A stretch of DNA of 64,000 bases from Stereocaulon alpinum. Its lineage: Eukaryota > Ascomycota > Lecanoromycetes > Lecanorales > Stereocaulaceae. A model generated the notes under the pieces. That model was not told where the DNA came from. It ran no database searches and worked only from the letters and a program-made list of their open reading frames with translations. The stretch lies in contig JAEUBA010000007.1 of the NCBI GenBank assembly GCA_018257865.1, forward strand, positions 62,001-126,000, read 5' to 3'. Of the stretch, positions 22,069 to 33,882 are shown piece after piece. Both the position numbers and the translations under genes were made by a program. Position 1 is the first letter of the stretch; every line of letters starts with the position of its first letter.

Positions 22069-23054
22069 GAAACAATTTGCACCTGCTATTGCCAGATCAA
22101 TCAGTGTCTTGGGTATTCACAAGGATCAAGCAAGATGCTCCAAACATGTTATGTATATATGTAAGAGAGGTTCCTGGTTTCGTAGATTGTTTGGCTACTG
22201 CTAGATCACAAGACGTAACAGAAGTTGAAATTTTTTTTGCTGCTGCTGCTGCTGTAAAGACTTACTTGACAGCGTTCGACAACGCTCAGACATCGCCGAC
22301 CTCGTCAGCGTGACCACGCCTTGATACTCGCTAAGAGGATATGTGCTCCTGCTTGCTCTGTAACTGGCCAGGTCGGCTTCAGTACCACATTCACTAGAAG
22401 CAGGTGTGAAGGATTTGTCTAGAAGGAATGTAGAATGACGAATGCTGATAGTGGCGAAGAATGAAGGACAGAGCAGATTGATAGCCGTTATTGCTGAAGA
22501 GAACGAGGGCTGAAGGTAGGAGCGGAGGACGCGGTGTAAATAACAAACGCCAGGTGTTGAATGCAATTCAACACGTCTTCGCGAATGCCGCTAAACACAG
22601 TTGAGAACATTGTGCTAGAGAAGTCCATGATACCCCGCACCACAGGGCACCAACCTACATTCAGGAGCCTAGTCACTCAGGTAACACAAATCACCCTTCT
22701 CCACAAAAGCGTCCAATTCCCGTACTCACGGCTACAAGACGGCCTGTTAGGTTGAAGGCCAAGGTTGTCCAAGATACAGGTAAATCATGTCTCATGTAGA
22801 ACGGGCACATCGATGCCTAATTTCAGTAGACCATTGACAAGATAGCACTCCCAGAAGTAGACGCAGCGAGTTGACATGGCACACAAGCAGAAATAAATAC
22901 CCGCACGGTTCTGTCACAGCCAAAGGGTGAACAAGGAGTTCGCTTTTTGACTTACTTCGGTAAGAAAGAGTCTGGAGAAGTGACTTTCGAATACGCGACT
23001 GGGGTATATGGCTGTGACAAATTTCAAAGTACCACGACCACTTTTCCAGAGAAA
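22069..23054. other. intergenic region with a GCT microsatellite
   Basis: 986 bp between the F-box gene 5' end and the dynamitin stop codon, both on the minus strand. It includes a T8 run followed by five GCT/TGC triplets at 22231-22254. The missing first exon of the F-box gene probably lies in the first 200 bp. No other gene is recognised. Confidence 0.5.
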
Positions 23055-24535
23055 CTACGTGAGGTTACGCATCCTTTCCTCAAGCTCCTTTACCCAGGCC
23101 TCCACCATCTCCGTATTACCCTTCATCGTTTGCTCTCCTTGTTCCATCGCTTTCTCTACCTTTTCCAGGCCTTCCCTCCAGCCCTGCAATTCTTCCTGCA
23201 TCGCTTCTTGTCGGCCCTCAACCTTTGCGAGAGTCTGGCTTGCAGTTGCAGCGTCAGCGTGAAGCGTGCGCAGCGATCGTAACCGGTCCAGAACGGAAGG
23301 TAGCAATGGAGCTAGTGACTCGATGGTGCTTAGGGTACCGTAGAGAGCGTTGATTTTAGATACCGATTCCGGGTCCTCAATTTCGGATAACTTTGCCCCT
23401 GTGTTTGCGGGAGGCGAGCGACCACCTTTGCCATTGGGACTCAACGCCTCCTGTCTTAGTGCTTCCTGTGCTGCCTTGGCGGATTTCCTCGCTTGCTCGA
23501 GTTTCTCCGTGTCGTGCGTCAATTGCCTTACTCTGCGACTGAGTGTGTCGAGAGAGGAATCTGTAGCTGTAGTAAGAGTCGTCAATTGCCTATCGAGAAT
23601 TTCCAAAGTTGGTATAACAGCTTTGGTAGTCGATCCTTCCTGAGTGGGTAATGGGATGGCGTCGATTCCTAAAGTTGCTTCGATCAATGCTAGACGCGAC
23701 TCAAAGTCCGACACCTTTGAGAGGGCATGATCCTCTTTATATCTAGGAGCATAAGTGACCGTATATGTAGATCTTGAGCCGTCCTCTTGTGTAGTTTCTG
23801 CTGGTTTTCCATCCAGTGGTTGCCCGTTGACTTGTGAAACGGAAGCCAGTCGCCTTGTCAGACGGCTCGCAGCACCAGCCTCCCCTTTAGTAGCAGTTGT
23901 ATCGACACTGACTAAGACCTGGCCTAGGGCATCCAAAGTGGCCGCATCATGAGTTGCCTCTTGAGCTATGCCGTCCCGAGGCTTCTCTTTCCGCCGCTCA
24001 AACTCGTCTTTCACCTCAGCGACTTCTCTACGTAGCCGTGCCAGCTTCCTCTCCAAGCTCTCTTCGTCCTCATCACTAGAGACCTCAAGTCCATTGATGA
24101 TCCCATTGATTTCGGGACCGTCTTTTCGCCTCTTTCGGCTCGAAGATCGATATGATTTTCGTTTACTGCTGATTCGACTTGTAGTGAATGCATCTCGTTG
24201 GTCTGCGGGCAGGAAATGCGTTCGAGCTTCATCTGCATCTAGCCGATGGCGGTCTATGCCACTAGTGTCGTCTTCACCATCATGATATGAGGATGCTGGA
24301 GATTCGGAGCGGAGGGTCGTAGACGTCTGCGGTCATTGTCAGCACATTTAATTAGTCATCCCAGATATATGGACTTCACCGGATGCGTGGAATTATCGTC
24401 TGTCAGCTCTGGAGTCTCGTAGATATCTGGGGCAGGGTCCTAAAAGTATGGTCAGTTTCTGGAGAAGCATGTGAACTGCACAGCTGAACTGCATACCAGA
24501 TCGGGAAGACCAGCGTATTTCCGAACCGTGGACAT
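23055..24535 (-). CDS. DCTN2: dynactin subunit 2 (dynamitin, p50)
   Basis: Exons on the minus strand are 24497-24535, 24380-24439 and 23055-24326, giving 456 aa. The first exon reads MSTVRKYAGLPDL and the second starts DPAPDIYETPEL, the conserved dynamitin N-terminus that anchors the shoulder of dynactin to the Arp1 filament. Coiled-coil segments follow (ERKLARLRREVAEVKDEF; LSRRVRQLTHDTEKLEQARK; VEGRQEAMQEELQGWREGLEK), with the family's FESRLALIEATLGI motif between them. The protein links dynein to cargo and in hyphae supports nuclear migration. The size is normal. The upstream neighbour is a divergent metallo-hydrolase gene. Confidence 0.92.
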
Positions 24536-25189
24536 TTTGCAAAAGCACAACGCCAACCCTTCAGCTTTACGTACCGTACTCTATTGATCAATTCCCAATG
24601 TCTGTTTCCTTGTCCCAGAGACGCGCTCCGGATATATCTCCCTTAGCGCCGGGCCAAGATCTCAACGGCTTCCACGTCTCGCAAGCCACGCACGCCACGT
24701 GAGCCTCCCTGAACTTACGGTACATTCTGCATGAACATGGTGTGAGACTTTTGACACCGAGTACTTGTCAATCAATGACTTGTCTTAATAACATGTACAA
24801 CTAGGCACAAGTCTTGTGCCTATGCCCTATTCCATCTGGCTGGGCCTCTTGACGATCAAAACCATGCAAGTAAGTGACTTGTGAGCCCGTTCCTGCCGAG
24901 CCTGCCCACAGTGTGTATAAGTTACCCTGTGATGGTCTAGACCCTTCTCTCCTCGGCTATTGAATTGCCTCACTATGTCTCAAGGCATTATCAAGCCACT
25001 CAGTCTGCTATGTTTGTCTCCTAGTGTGCCAATATACTTCTGTGGTTGGCTACGTCAACTCCCTTTCATCCTCACCCCGCAGTCTGGCGGGGCACAGGCG
25101 GGCAACAATTATATATACATAAGGTGATATCTGTCTACAAGACGTCGTAAAACGCCTTTGACATTCAATTGAAGCACATACTACTCACC
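24536..25189. promoter_or_regulatory. divergent promoter region with ACTTGT motif cluster
   Basis: 654 bp between two divergent start codons. Between about 24761 and 24880 the hexamer ACTTGT or its complement ACAAGT recurs at least four times. One pair forms the perfect 19-bp palindrome AGGCACAAGTCTTGTGCCT at 24803-24821. A TATA-like run (ATTATATATACAT) at about 25109-25121 is near the metallo-hydrolase start. Confidence 0.5.
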
Positions 25190-26401
25190 ATGGCAGACCA
25201 AGAGCCCCAAGCGAAGTCAACCCCTTCCCTCAATCTCCCCAAGGGCGACAATACAGTCGAGGTCCATATCATAAACACCACCACCGACATTGTCGTACCA
25301 GCCTGGGCCTTTGTGCAACCGGTACAGAAAGGCCATGAAACGATGAACATGCCGACATTCGCCTTCTTGATCGAGAACAAGAAGCTAGACAAACGCTTCA
25401 TGTTCGACCTTGGATGCAGAAAAGACTGGTGGAACCACTCTCCAGCTGCTCATGCCTCAATCAAGAATGGTATCCCGGGCCTGAAAATCGACAAGAGCAT
25501 CAATGAGGTCCTGAAACAAGGTGGGGTCGATGACACGCGGATCAATGGAGTCGTATGGAGCCATTGGCATTGGGACCACACCGGAGACATCTCCTTATTC
25601 CCCACATCTGCAGACCTATACGTTGGACCCGGCTTTAAAGAAGCCTTCATGCCCGGCTACCCAGGCAAGAAAGACTCGCCCATGCTCGAAACCGATTTCA
25701 AAGGCCGCAACGTCCACGAAGTATCTTTCGACCCCAGCAAGAAAATAGGAGATTTCCCCTACTTCGACGTCTTCGGAGACGGCAGCTTCTACCTTCTAGA
25801 TGTCCCAGGAGTACGTTCAACCCCCAAAAACCCAGCGTAACCCACTAACCCCTTCTCCCAGCACGCCATAGGCCACATATCCGGCTTCGCCCGCACAACC
25901 CCCGACACCTTCATCTTCATGGGCGGCGACATCTGCCACTACGGCGGCTCCTACCGCCCCAACCCCTACGCCCCCATGCCCTCCACCATGCCCTCTTCCG
26001 TCCCCCTAGACGCCCGCTTCCGCACCCCATGCCCCTGCTCCGTCTTCCAATCCGTGCACCGCGACCCACCCAACTACCGCACCAGCGCCTTCTACGAAGT
26101 AACGCAGAAAGAAGGAGCGTGGTACGTGGATCCCCCAACGGCGCAGAAGAGCGTCAATAGCTTAGAGAAATTCGATGCTCATCCTGATGTCTTTGTGTGC
26201 GTGGCGCATGATGGCGGCCTTATGCCTGTGGTTGATTGGTTCCCAAAGGGGACATTGAACGGATGGCGCGCGCAGGGGTGGAAGGCGGCGTCTCAATGGG
26301 GATTCTTGAATGAATTACCTGTTGATGGGAAGCCAGGGCGGCCATGGATCGCACCGGGGTTGGTTAGGGATGGGAAGGTAGTTAGTAAAGAAGACGCCTA
26401 G
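25190..26401 (+). CDS. metallo-beta-lactamase-fold hydrolase
   Basis: Exons are 25190-25810 and 25862-26401 (51-nt intron), giving 386 aa. The zinc motif HxHxDH is seen as WSHWHWDHTGD, with the later ligands probably in DVPGHAIGHISGF (the His codon opens exon 2) and MGGDICHYGG. The family resembles fungal N-acyl-homoserine-lactonase-like hydrolases of the MBL superfamily, but the substrate cannot be told from sequence. No signal peptide is present. The ATG at 25190 is preferred over the in-frame ATG at 25169 because it sits in a good fungal start context (TCACCATGG). Confidence 0.88.
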
Positions 26402-26988
26402 TTCTAAGCTTGCTCGCGGATCAGAGCTTCCGAGTTTCTTGCCACAAAGGGATTTTGTACATAAAATGTACTTCTAGGCACATACCTTACTTCCCTCAAA
26501 CAACCCTACCTAGTCACTTTTGCATTCCACACACTTCGCCGCACCACATGTTCGACCGTAAAACCCAATATGATACCTACGGTACCCAGAATCGAATCCT
26601 CTATCCACGACGCCAGTCTACAACCAGCCGGAGATACCTACGGTGCACCAACGCACATCCCGCCGATGACGCAGCAGGAGATAATAGCAGGACACCTGTG
26701 CCGGCTCAGGAGTAGAAAGGTGGTACATGGCGCAAGAAGAAGGTTCAGGCGGAGGTAGCAATGGCGGCGAGTAAGTCTCTTCACTTGAGGAGAAATTGGG
26801 GCGCATGCGCAGTAACGCTAGACTCTTGTTGAGCGTGTGAGATGTTCTGGGGGGTTGGAGTGGGTCGTGTAGGACTTGGTTCAGGAGGAAGTGGAAGTAT
26901 TCAGAAACGCTTCACTAGAACATATACCTGCACAAACGCACGGAAATCCATTTCACGACGGAGCGTCAATTGGGTATTTTCACATACT
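26402..26988. other. convergent intergenic region with small open frames
   Basis: 587 bp between the stop codons of the metallo-hydrolase (+) and ALG12 (-). A plus-strand frame of 62 codons at 26570-26758 has a plausible protein-like stretch (SLQPAGDTYGAPTHIPPM), but I recognise no family and cannot call a gene. Confidence 0.4.
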
Positions 26989-28998
26989 CTAATCCTTACC
27001 ACTTAGCGCTACCTCGTCCTGGTCCTCGTCGTCATTTATGACTGGATCAATGAGGACACCCTTCTCTTTCCTCATGATGCGTAGACGAGGTTCCATTTTT
27101 ATCGTAATCCACCAGCCTTGTGTGATGTGCTTTCTTATTAGGGGTTCTAGTTTTGTGTAGGAGAGGTGTGCACATTGCCATGAATTGTCATGGTGACGGT
27201 GTTGGATAGTATCCTGGATCGCTTGTCGACACACGTTCTCCATTGTTGTCCAATCCGCAGCCTCCTTAAATTCGTCTCCAGGCCTCAAGATCTTCCATCC
27301 CGCATACGCTCCAACGGTATCCAGAGTCTCCCAGCGCCCAATAATCCGTTCTGGCGCTTCCGTAATCACGTAGTCCATTCCCTCCCAGAACAGTGGATCC
27401 AGCAATCTCTGCTCGTCCTCTTCCTTATCATACACCCAAAACGCCTCTTCGCCCCCGGCGCTCAATACAGGAGGCGGCCTCTCCATGAACCGCGTCACGC
27501 CAGTCATACAAGCCAGTGTATCCATATGCACCTTCACGACCCCTGTATCATTACTCGTAAGTGAGTGTAAGCGGTTTAAAGCTTCTGCGCCGGGATAATT
27601 GAGTCGTGAGACAGCTAGCGAGAGACCACTTGCGAGAAAGGCGCCGAGGGTTGATACAACAAGAGCAAGAGAAAGGACGCGGTAGGCAAAAGACTTAGCG
27701 CGACGGGTCCAGATCCAGCTTGCGCCTGCGGCAGCTACGGCGTTGATGGGGGGTATCGAGTAGATTATGAAGCGCCATTCTTTGTGGGGCTGGAAGCTGT
27801 AAATTGCTATGAAGAGGAAGTTGGGTATTAGAATATCGAGAGCTGGCCTTCGGAGTATGGGAATACTGAGCGTGAATGGGAGGCAGACAAGGAGGATTAG
27901 ACGGTTAAAGAGGACCCGGGGGAGAGCATCAGTGAAGTAGAAGTGCCAGGGTTGAGTGCCCCATTTCATGGATTGTTTGTTGACGATGTTGTATATAAAG
28001 CCTGTCAGTTCGGGCCAGATCCAGAAGCGCTGCCAGAAGAATGAGTCGATGGGGACTGTGAGCGCCAGGCCAATGAAAAAGCCGAGGCTACCTGCGGGGA
28101 TTATGGAGCGGAGAGGAAGGCCAATGTTGGGATAGAGATAGAAGTAGGTGGTATAAGATGCGAGGAGTATGGCAATCTCGGAGCGGAAGATGACACCGGT
28201 TAAAGTGAGGAGGGTCAGGGCAAGTTTGTAGCGGCGTCTGGTTGATTTAGAGGTAGGGCGCCGACCAGCGTATGGCAAGAGGTTCGCCGTGGCCAATGTG
28301 ACTACCTTTAATCAGCCTTTTCATCCCAGCACAAGTACGCACTATGACTTACCAAGCCCAAAAGCAAAGAAGTTAGGCAGTGTTCTCGAAGCGTAGTACA
28401 TCATATGGAATTGGCTAGCCTGAAAGACCGTATACCAATTGGCAGAATTTCGACCGAAAGCTTTCGCAACACCGTCTCGGAATTGTGTCATACAAAAAGC
28501 ATTGAATAGCCCGAGTACAGCTCTTACTATGTTATTTCAGTATCAGTTTTGCTCTGGCGCAAATACTGTACCAGTGCCTCTGTGAGACCCTGTTCTGCTT
28601 ACGACTCACCGATCAATTGCTCATTGATAGTCCCTCCCCACGCATCAAGCATACGCACGAATGGGAGGCTCGCCCCAGCTAACGCCAATGATCCAACGAA
28701 TGTCCTGGGGACAGGCCCCGTAAATGTAATATGGTCATAGTGTTCGCGTATGAACAGACTAGCATGGTTGATGTCCCATTGCAGCCAAGGGACTCCATAT
28801 GTCAAAAGGTCATGGGTAGCTTGAATGTTGAACGACTCCTCAACTTTCGTGTACGGGGCGAGCAAGAGGTGGAGTAGGATGGATCCCGGGATCAGGATGG
28901 AGAGCAATGAATCTGAGTATGTCAGCCTTTAATCTTTTGAAGGATGTCAATTCGGAACTACATCAAAAGTCAATCTACATACCCGTTATACGCCGCAT
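26989..28998 (-). CDS. ALG12: dolichyl-P-Man:Man7GlcNAc2-PP-dolichol alpha-1,6-mannosyltransferase Alg12
   Basis: Adds the eighth mannose to the lipid-linked N-glycan precursor in the ER lumen. Exons on the minus strand are 28983-28998, 28610-28912, 28353-28526 and 26989-28301, giving 601 aa. The first coding exon is only 16 nt (MRRIT plus one base). The N-terminus contains the GT22 signature LAPYTKVEESFNIQATHDLL, then VPRTFVGSL. Exon 3 encodes VRAVLGLFNAFCMTQFRDGV, and the last exon carries many membrane helices plus IDSFFWQRFWIWPELTGF and HKEWRFIIYSIPPINA, both typical of the GT22 group (Alg9, Alg12, Gpi10, Smp3). The lumenal C-terminus is hydrophilic. Assignment to Alg12 rather than Alg9 rests on the N-terminal block. 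Confidence 0.9.
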
Positions 28999-30249
28999 CA
29001 CAGCGAAAATTGCACCCTGTAGGGCGCATCGTGTCGCATTGGAGTTCGATATCAGAGCTACTCATACCCTGCGGAGGAGCTTGCGGAGCCACCCCTGTCA
29101 GCCCTACAGAACGACACCTTTCCGCAGCAGGCAGGCGAAAGCACCAACATTGTTCTTCCACAGCTTCCACAATTAGTTGTCAGCGAAACGATGCTTTTCG
29201 GCTTGGGGAACCTTTTTTACGGTATTCCGGTCTCTATCATAGCCGCTCTCTACCAGTAGCTAACTCATTCGGCCAGTATCAATCCTCTTAGTCAATGCAG
29301 TCGCCGTACTTTCCGAAGATAGATTCCTTGCGCGCAGTACGTGGCACCTGATGACCAAGCCAAAGGGTGCGGTCGTAGGGAAAATGCTGATTGCAAGCAG
29401 TTGGCTGGGGTAATACACCTACGGAGCCCTCGTTTGGTGGAAGTAATGATGCGGCGAGCGTGAAAGGGAAGCTGGTGAATTTAATTAGCAGTGTGAGGAC
29501 GTTGATGAGGAGTGAGTTGACCCGTACTTCAATCTTGTTGTGGACTACAATGGCAAACATTGTTCGCAGCTTCTGTTGTTTCGGGGTCATGGTTTTTTTC
29601 CTGATACGCTGTCGAATTTCATGGTCTAGCCTGCGTGAGTATTATGATGCAGCAAGGGATCATGCTAATGCTTCAAATGGGTTCTAGTACCGCTTATAGT
29701 GATCAATACACTGGTTATAGTCTACGAGCTCGTACTAGGATGAGCATGTGTCTAGGGAGGGATTGCGGCAGATAGCTGATATCGCGGAGATGGATGAATA
29801 CCTGAGATGCCCCACGATGAACTGGCAGCAGTCCGGATCGCATGCACGGTATTACGATCGAGAGATCGAAAGAATCACACTATGCTGGAGCTTTTGGTGT
29901 ATGGTGCATATTGTACAGAAATTTGCCGCTCGCTATGCCTTAAGGGATTGAGGCGACTTGAGTGAAGAAAGACTGTATACAAGAAAGTAATATTCCTTGG
30001 GTCCTCTTACTTAGGAAAAGGATTGCATAAATGCTGTTCTGAATCCGACTCTTGTAACAGTTGGAGTTACATCCTCTCAATCCAGAGTTCCGCTCACTCT
30101 CGTAGGTACACAAACGCCGCGCCGTGGTATCATGGCCTGTAAATGCAAACAATGTTTTTTCGGATATTGCGATGCCTGTAAGTGGAATGTATGCATGCTG
30201 AAGTCTCCCGCTCCGTGTGCTGGAAACCTCTGGTGTGAGCCAAATAATG
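28999..30249. other. intergenic region, possible unrecognised short gene
   Basis: 1.25 kb between the ALG12 start and the creB stop. Open frames of about 100 codons overlap on opposite strands (29288-29590 minus, hydrophobic; 29391-29687 plus, with one hydrophobic stretch). A short plus-strand frame at 29191 reads MLFGLGNLFYGIPVSIIAAL. None matches a known family. One may be a small membrane protein, but the strand cannot be decided by eye. Confidence 0.35.
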
Positions 30250-32701
30250 TTACAGTAACTTCATGTTCGATCCTCTCTTCCGCAGGCCGCTAAATCGATG
30301 TCTAGATCTTTCTGGCCTGTCGGCGTTCTCTTGCCCCGTTGGGGAAGCAACGTCCTCGTCCGCATCAGCTACCGGCTCTTCCCTGCCGGCTTCTCGTGAG
30401 AAGATACGTGGTTTTCTGAAGCTCTTGCTGGTCGACTTAAACCTGCTGAGCCCTCCTAACGGACCCGAGTGGCCCTCTTTCGGGGCCTCTCTGGTATCGT
30501 TTTCAAAAGCCACTCTGTGGTCCTCTTCGACTTTTGACGCTTTACTGGCCTCAATTGCAGCTCTTGTGTCTTCGTCCGCCTTTTTGGACATCTCTTTTCG
30601 CTTGTTCTCAAGGTTCTTTCGCCGCTCTTTCTCGGCCTTTTCCTCTTGCCTCGCGCTTATTCGAGCTATAGCTTTTCGCTCTTTTTCTTCCTTGGCGCGC
30701 TCCTTCTTCGACTTGACATCTTCAGTTGGCATCTCAGACGTTGGGATTCGAGGTAGCGCAGTGACTTCGTTTGGAGATTGTGGGAGTGGTTCGACTATGG
30801 GTGAGGGCTCCGTGATCGCTTTGTCGAGGCTTGTGTAGCCGTTGGTTTCTTCTGTTGTCGGCGTTGTCGGCGTTACGGCGCTCTTGACATGGTGGATGCC
30901 GTTCATAAAACCATTTGTTTTCAAGCCCAGACCGACCGGCTCCTTCAACACTTCGGCGGTGGCTTTGGCGGCAGCTGCGAGGCTTTCGGCATCCTGCTCC
31001 CGCTTGACGGCTTCTATTGTCGTCTCTTGATAGAAAAGTACGTATGCGCAGGCTAGCCCTGGTCGGTCTCCGAAAAAGTTCTGAACGTAGCTTTTATCCA
31101 CTGGCTCCACCATTTCATCATCAAAGAGCAACCAGCCCCGATCTTGCGTCTTTACTATTGAGATGTAGTGTCCGTGATAAGGGCCGCCACCGATGTGTAC
31201 AACGACTGCATACAATTCGTAAAGTCGATCTGGATCTTCGGCATCGTCTGTCGTGTTAAACAGCCTTAAATGGTAAGGATAAACTACCCGATGGAAAAGC
31301 TTTTGCAACCGTTGGAGATCCTCCGTGTACTTGAATCTTTTCAAGTGCAAAGCGAGAATTTTGGGCAATCTCTTGACCTTCATTCGCTTTTCTGCTTCCT
31401 GCAGCCCTCCACATCGGTCGCAATGGAATTTGTTCCTTTCGCAAAGCATCTCTTCTTCCGAGAATTTCCTTAAACACGCCGTTACAGAAGAATGTTCGTC
31501 CAGATCCACCGAAAGGTCCAAGAACGCCTCGTCCCGTTTTGACACATTTTCGCATGTCAGACATTTCGTTTCTGATGTTAATGTTCCTTCGAAGAGTTCG
31601 TGTACCCACCCCGTATTACCAGGCGCTGCTTTGGGCATTGCTGACGCAAGAGCTTGTTCAAACCCAGTCTTGTCTGCTGAGCCATTCATTCCCTTCTGTC
31701 TCTCTTCCTCTTCGCCCACCAACTTTTTCGAATGAGCCTCCACATTCGCCACCACCTCATTAAGCAGGAGATTGAGAAACTCGTGAGCATCTTGGTGCAT
31801 CGCGCTTCGGAACATCTCGTTCTCCCTCTTAAGCACCTCGAGGAATTTGTTTGGGCTCACCACGCCAACGTTAGACTTATGCGCTAACAGCGCTTCAAAG
31901 ATGTCCTTCAAAGAAGTAAACAACGATTCGGGCATCCCGTAAGCAGCAGTATTATCGTAAGTCATGGAAATTGTAGGCCCTCTCGCTTGAGCTACCCGTT
32001 TCTTATACTCTGGATGCTCCTTATCTTCAGGCTTAGGAGCGGCAGTCGGTCCTCCCGCTGTTCGCGCTGAACTGGGACCTTGAGGTTGCTGTTTCATGAG
32101 TCTAGCTGGTGTCAAGGATGGATGATTAGGAGGAAGTATGATTGCGTTGGGATCTATTCTTGACTGGCCGGTAGATGTCGTTGTGACTGCCTCAAGGGGC
32201 GTACGCTTTGGATAATTGATCACTTGTTCTCGAAATGGTACGGAATAATATAGACATTGTAGAATCGAATTGCAGTAGCTAGATTGTATTAGCCGGCCAT
32301 CTTAAATCTTCCGAGTTCGTAGTTCGCGCATACCAAGTATTCCCGAACTGCGACTTGTCGTGTCAGCACACCAAGTATACGTGAAGCCTGAGCGAAGGCT
32401 CACATTCTCCAACCCCCAAAACTTATCGCTACCATCCTTTCGTAAGGGTCCAGGAGGCGCATCCAGCAAATACTTCTCGAGAGGTGTAACTTGAAGAGCG
32501 TTAGGGTCCTTTTTCGCAGGTGACGACCCCGACGATGGACTTGATGTCCCCTAAATCAGATGACTGTCAGATCGGGTTGTTCACAGCCGCGCATATGAGC
32601 TGCTCCTCAAACATGGCCCCTTCCACAAGGTGTTGTATCGGTCTGAGGAGGGAAAATATACTCACAGCGCTTGAGCGCATCCTATTGAAGAACGACGCCA
32701 T
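30250..32701 (-). CDS. creB: ubiquitin C-terminal hydrolase, CreB / Ubp9-Ubp13 type
   Basis: USP-family deubiquitinase; in Aspergillus CreB acts in carbon catabolite repression with the WD40 partner CreC. Exons on the minus strand are 32666-32701, 32404-32550, 32334-32347 and 30250-32278, giving 741 aa, close to Aspergillus CreB. The Cys box FGNTCYCNSILQCLYYSVPF is assembled across a 14-nt exon, and the codon of the catalytic Cys itself is split by an intron. The QDAHEFLNLLLNEV box, zinc pairs CLTC and CDRC, and the His box GPYHGHYISIV are all visible. The C-terminal third has the coiled coil (KKERAKEEKERKAIARIS) and Ser-rich tail known in CreB. Symbol by homology; regulation here is inferred. 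Confidence 0.93.
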
Positions 32702-33882
32702 GTTGGCAGATATTTCTCAGGTTGTGACCCCTGGGATGGGGGCGAGAAGAGAGCTTCAGCTGCTCAAGCCGAAGTCAAGGCAGAGGGTGAGCAGCGGTGT
32801 GAGAGTGGCAGATCATCTGGGTCTGTAAATATAAGACCTGGACGTCGACGAGGAGGTGTGTCTCGTTAATGCCCTCGGTCAGCGAGGCTGCAGAAAGAAT
32901 GCGAAGTGGAGGTGGAGGGTATGTCATAGGGAGCCTTGATGGTATGGGCTGCGGCGTTTGTAGTTCTAGCGGGGGGGTCAAACGGCGGGATGCGACGATC
33001 ATGGGTCGGATGAGTCTGAATTCCCGAGCCCGTGAAGCATTACCAATCACGAGAGGCCATACGTTGTACAAGCGCGTATGTCGGGTTCTGTCATTGTATG
33101 AGGTAAGTTAAGGTATGCAGGTGATTGAAACTGTAGTGTATAAATTGTTGACGACAGACATCTGTATACCGGATTTGCCTTTTTCTAACCAGACTTTAGG
33201 CAAAGCCAGACCATTCGTCAATGAGGGGCATCTAGGCGAAAGCCATGTGGATTAACGTTTATTCGGTCGCTACTAAGCCCTATAAAGGCAGGCGTTGGAC
33301 CCGGGGAAATCTTAGCGCACAGGGGTTTAAGTCTTCAACAACAGCATCTCGTGGCGCTACTTCTCGGCGCGATTACTCCTTGGCGAGCAGGACATTTTTT
33401 GATGACATGGAAGAAAACATGCGACATTGGTGGATTTAGGGCAACGGGTCTCTTGGAACGACATCGTTGGCTGTTGCATGGTGCTTCAACGCTCGAGAAG
33501 GTTCCTCCAATCAGCACGATGATCATGAGCTGCGAGATCGAAACGATCGTACCTCACAGACCGGGGAAATTTGTAGAGCCGACGTCGATGACGGAAGAAT
33601 TTTCCGGGACCAATGAAAGAATTCGTCTCTCTCTGGATCTGCACCGCTTCGGTTGGATAAAGAGGTAGTTGTGCGAACTTGGTCTAGTGACCGCTAGCTA
33701 CGACGGCTCAATTGCTATAGCCAATCAGGAGATGTCGAGGAACTTCTGAGCTAACCAGGTGGGATATCAAGATCAGCAAAACTCATGAGTGCTTCTACTG
33801 TGGGACGAACCGAGACAAACATGCAAAGTGAGGATATCAATATAAGCAGCATTGCTGGTTTCGTTCCTAGCTAGACACCTAT
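32702..33882. other. intergenic region
   Basis: 1.18 kb between the creB start and the KDM1 stop, both minus-strand. It should contain the creB promoter and KDM1 3' UTR. The short frames (for example 32775-33071 minus and 33351-33668 plus) do not resemble known proteins. Confidence 0.5.
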
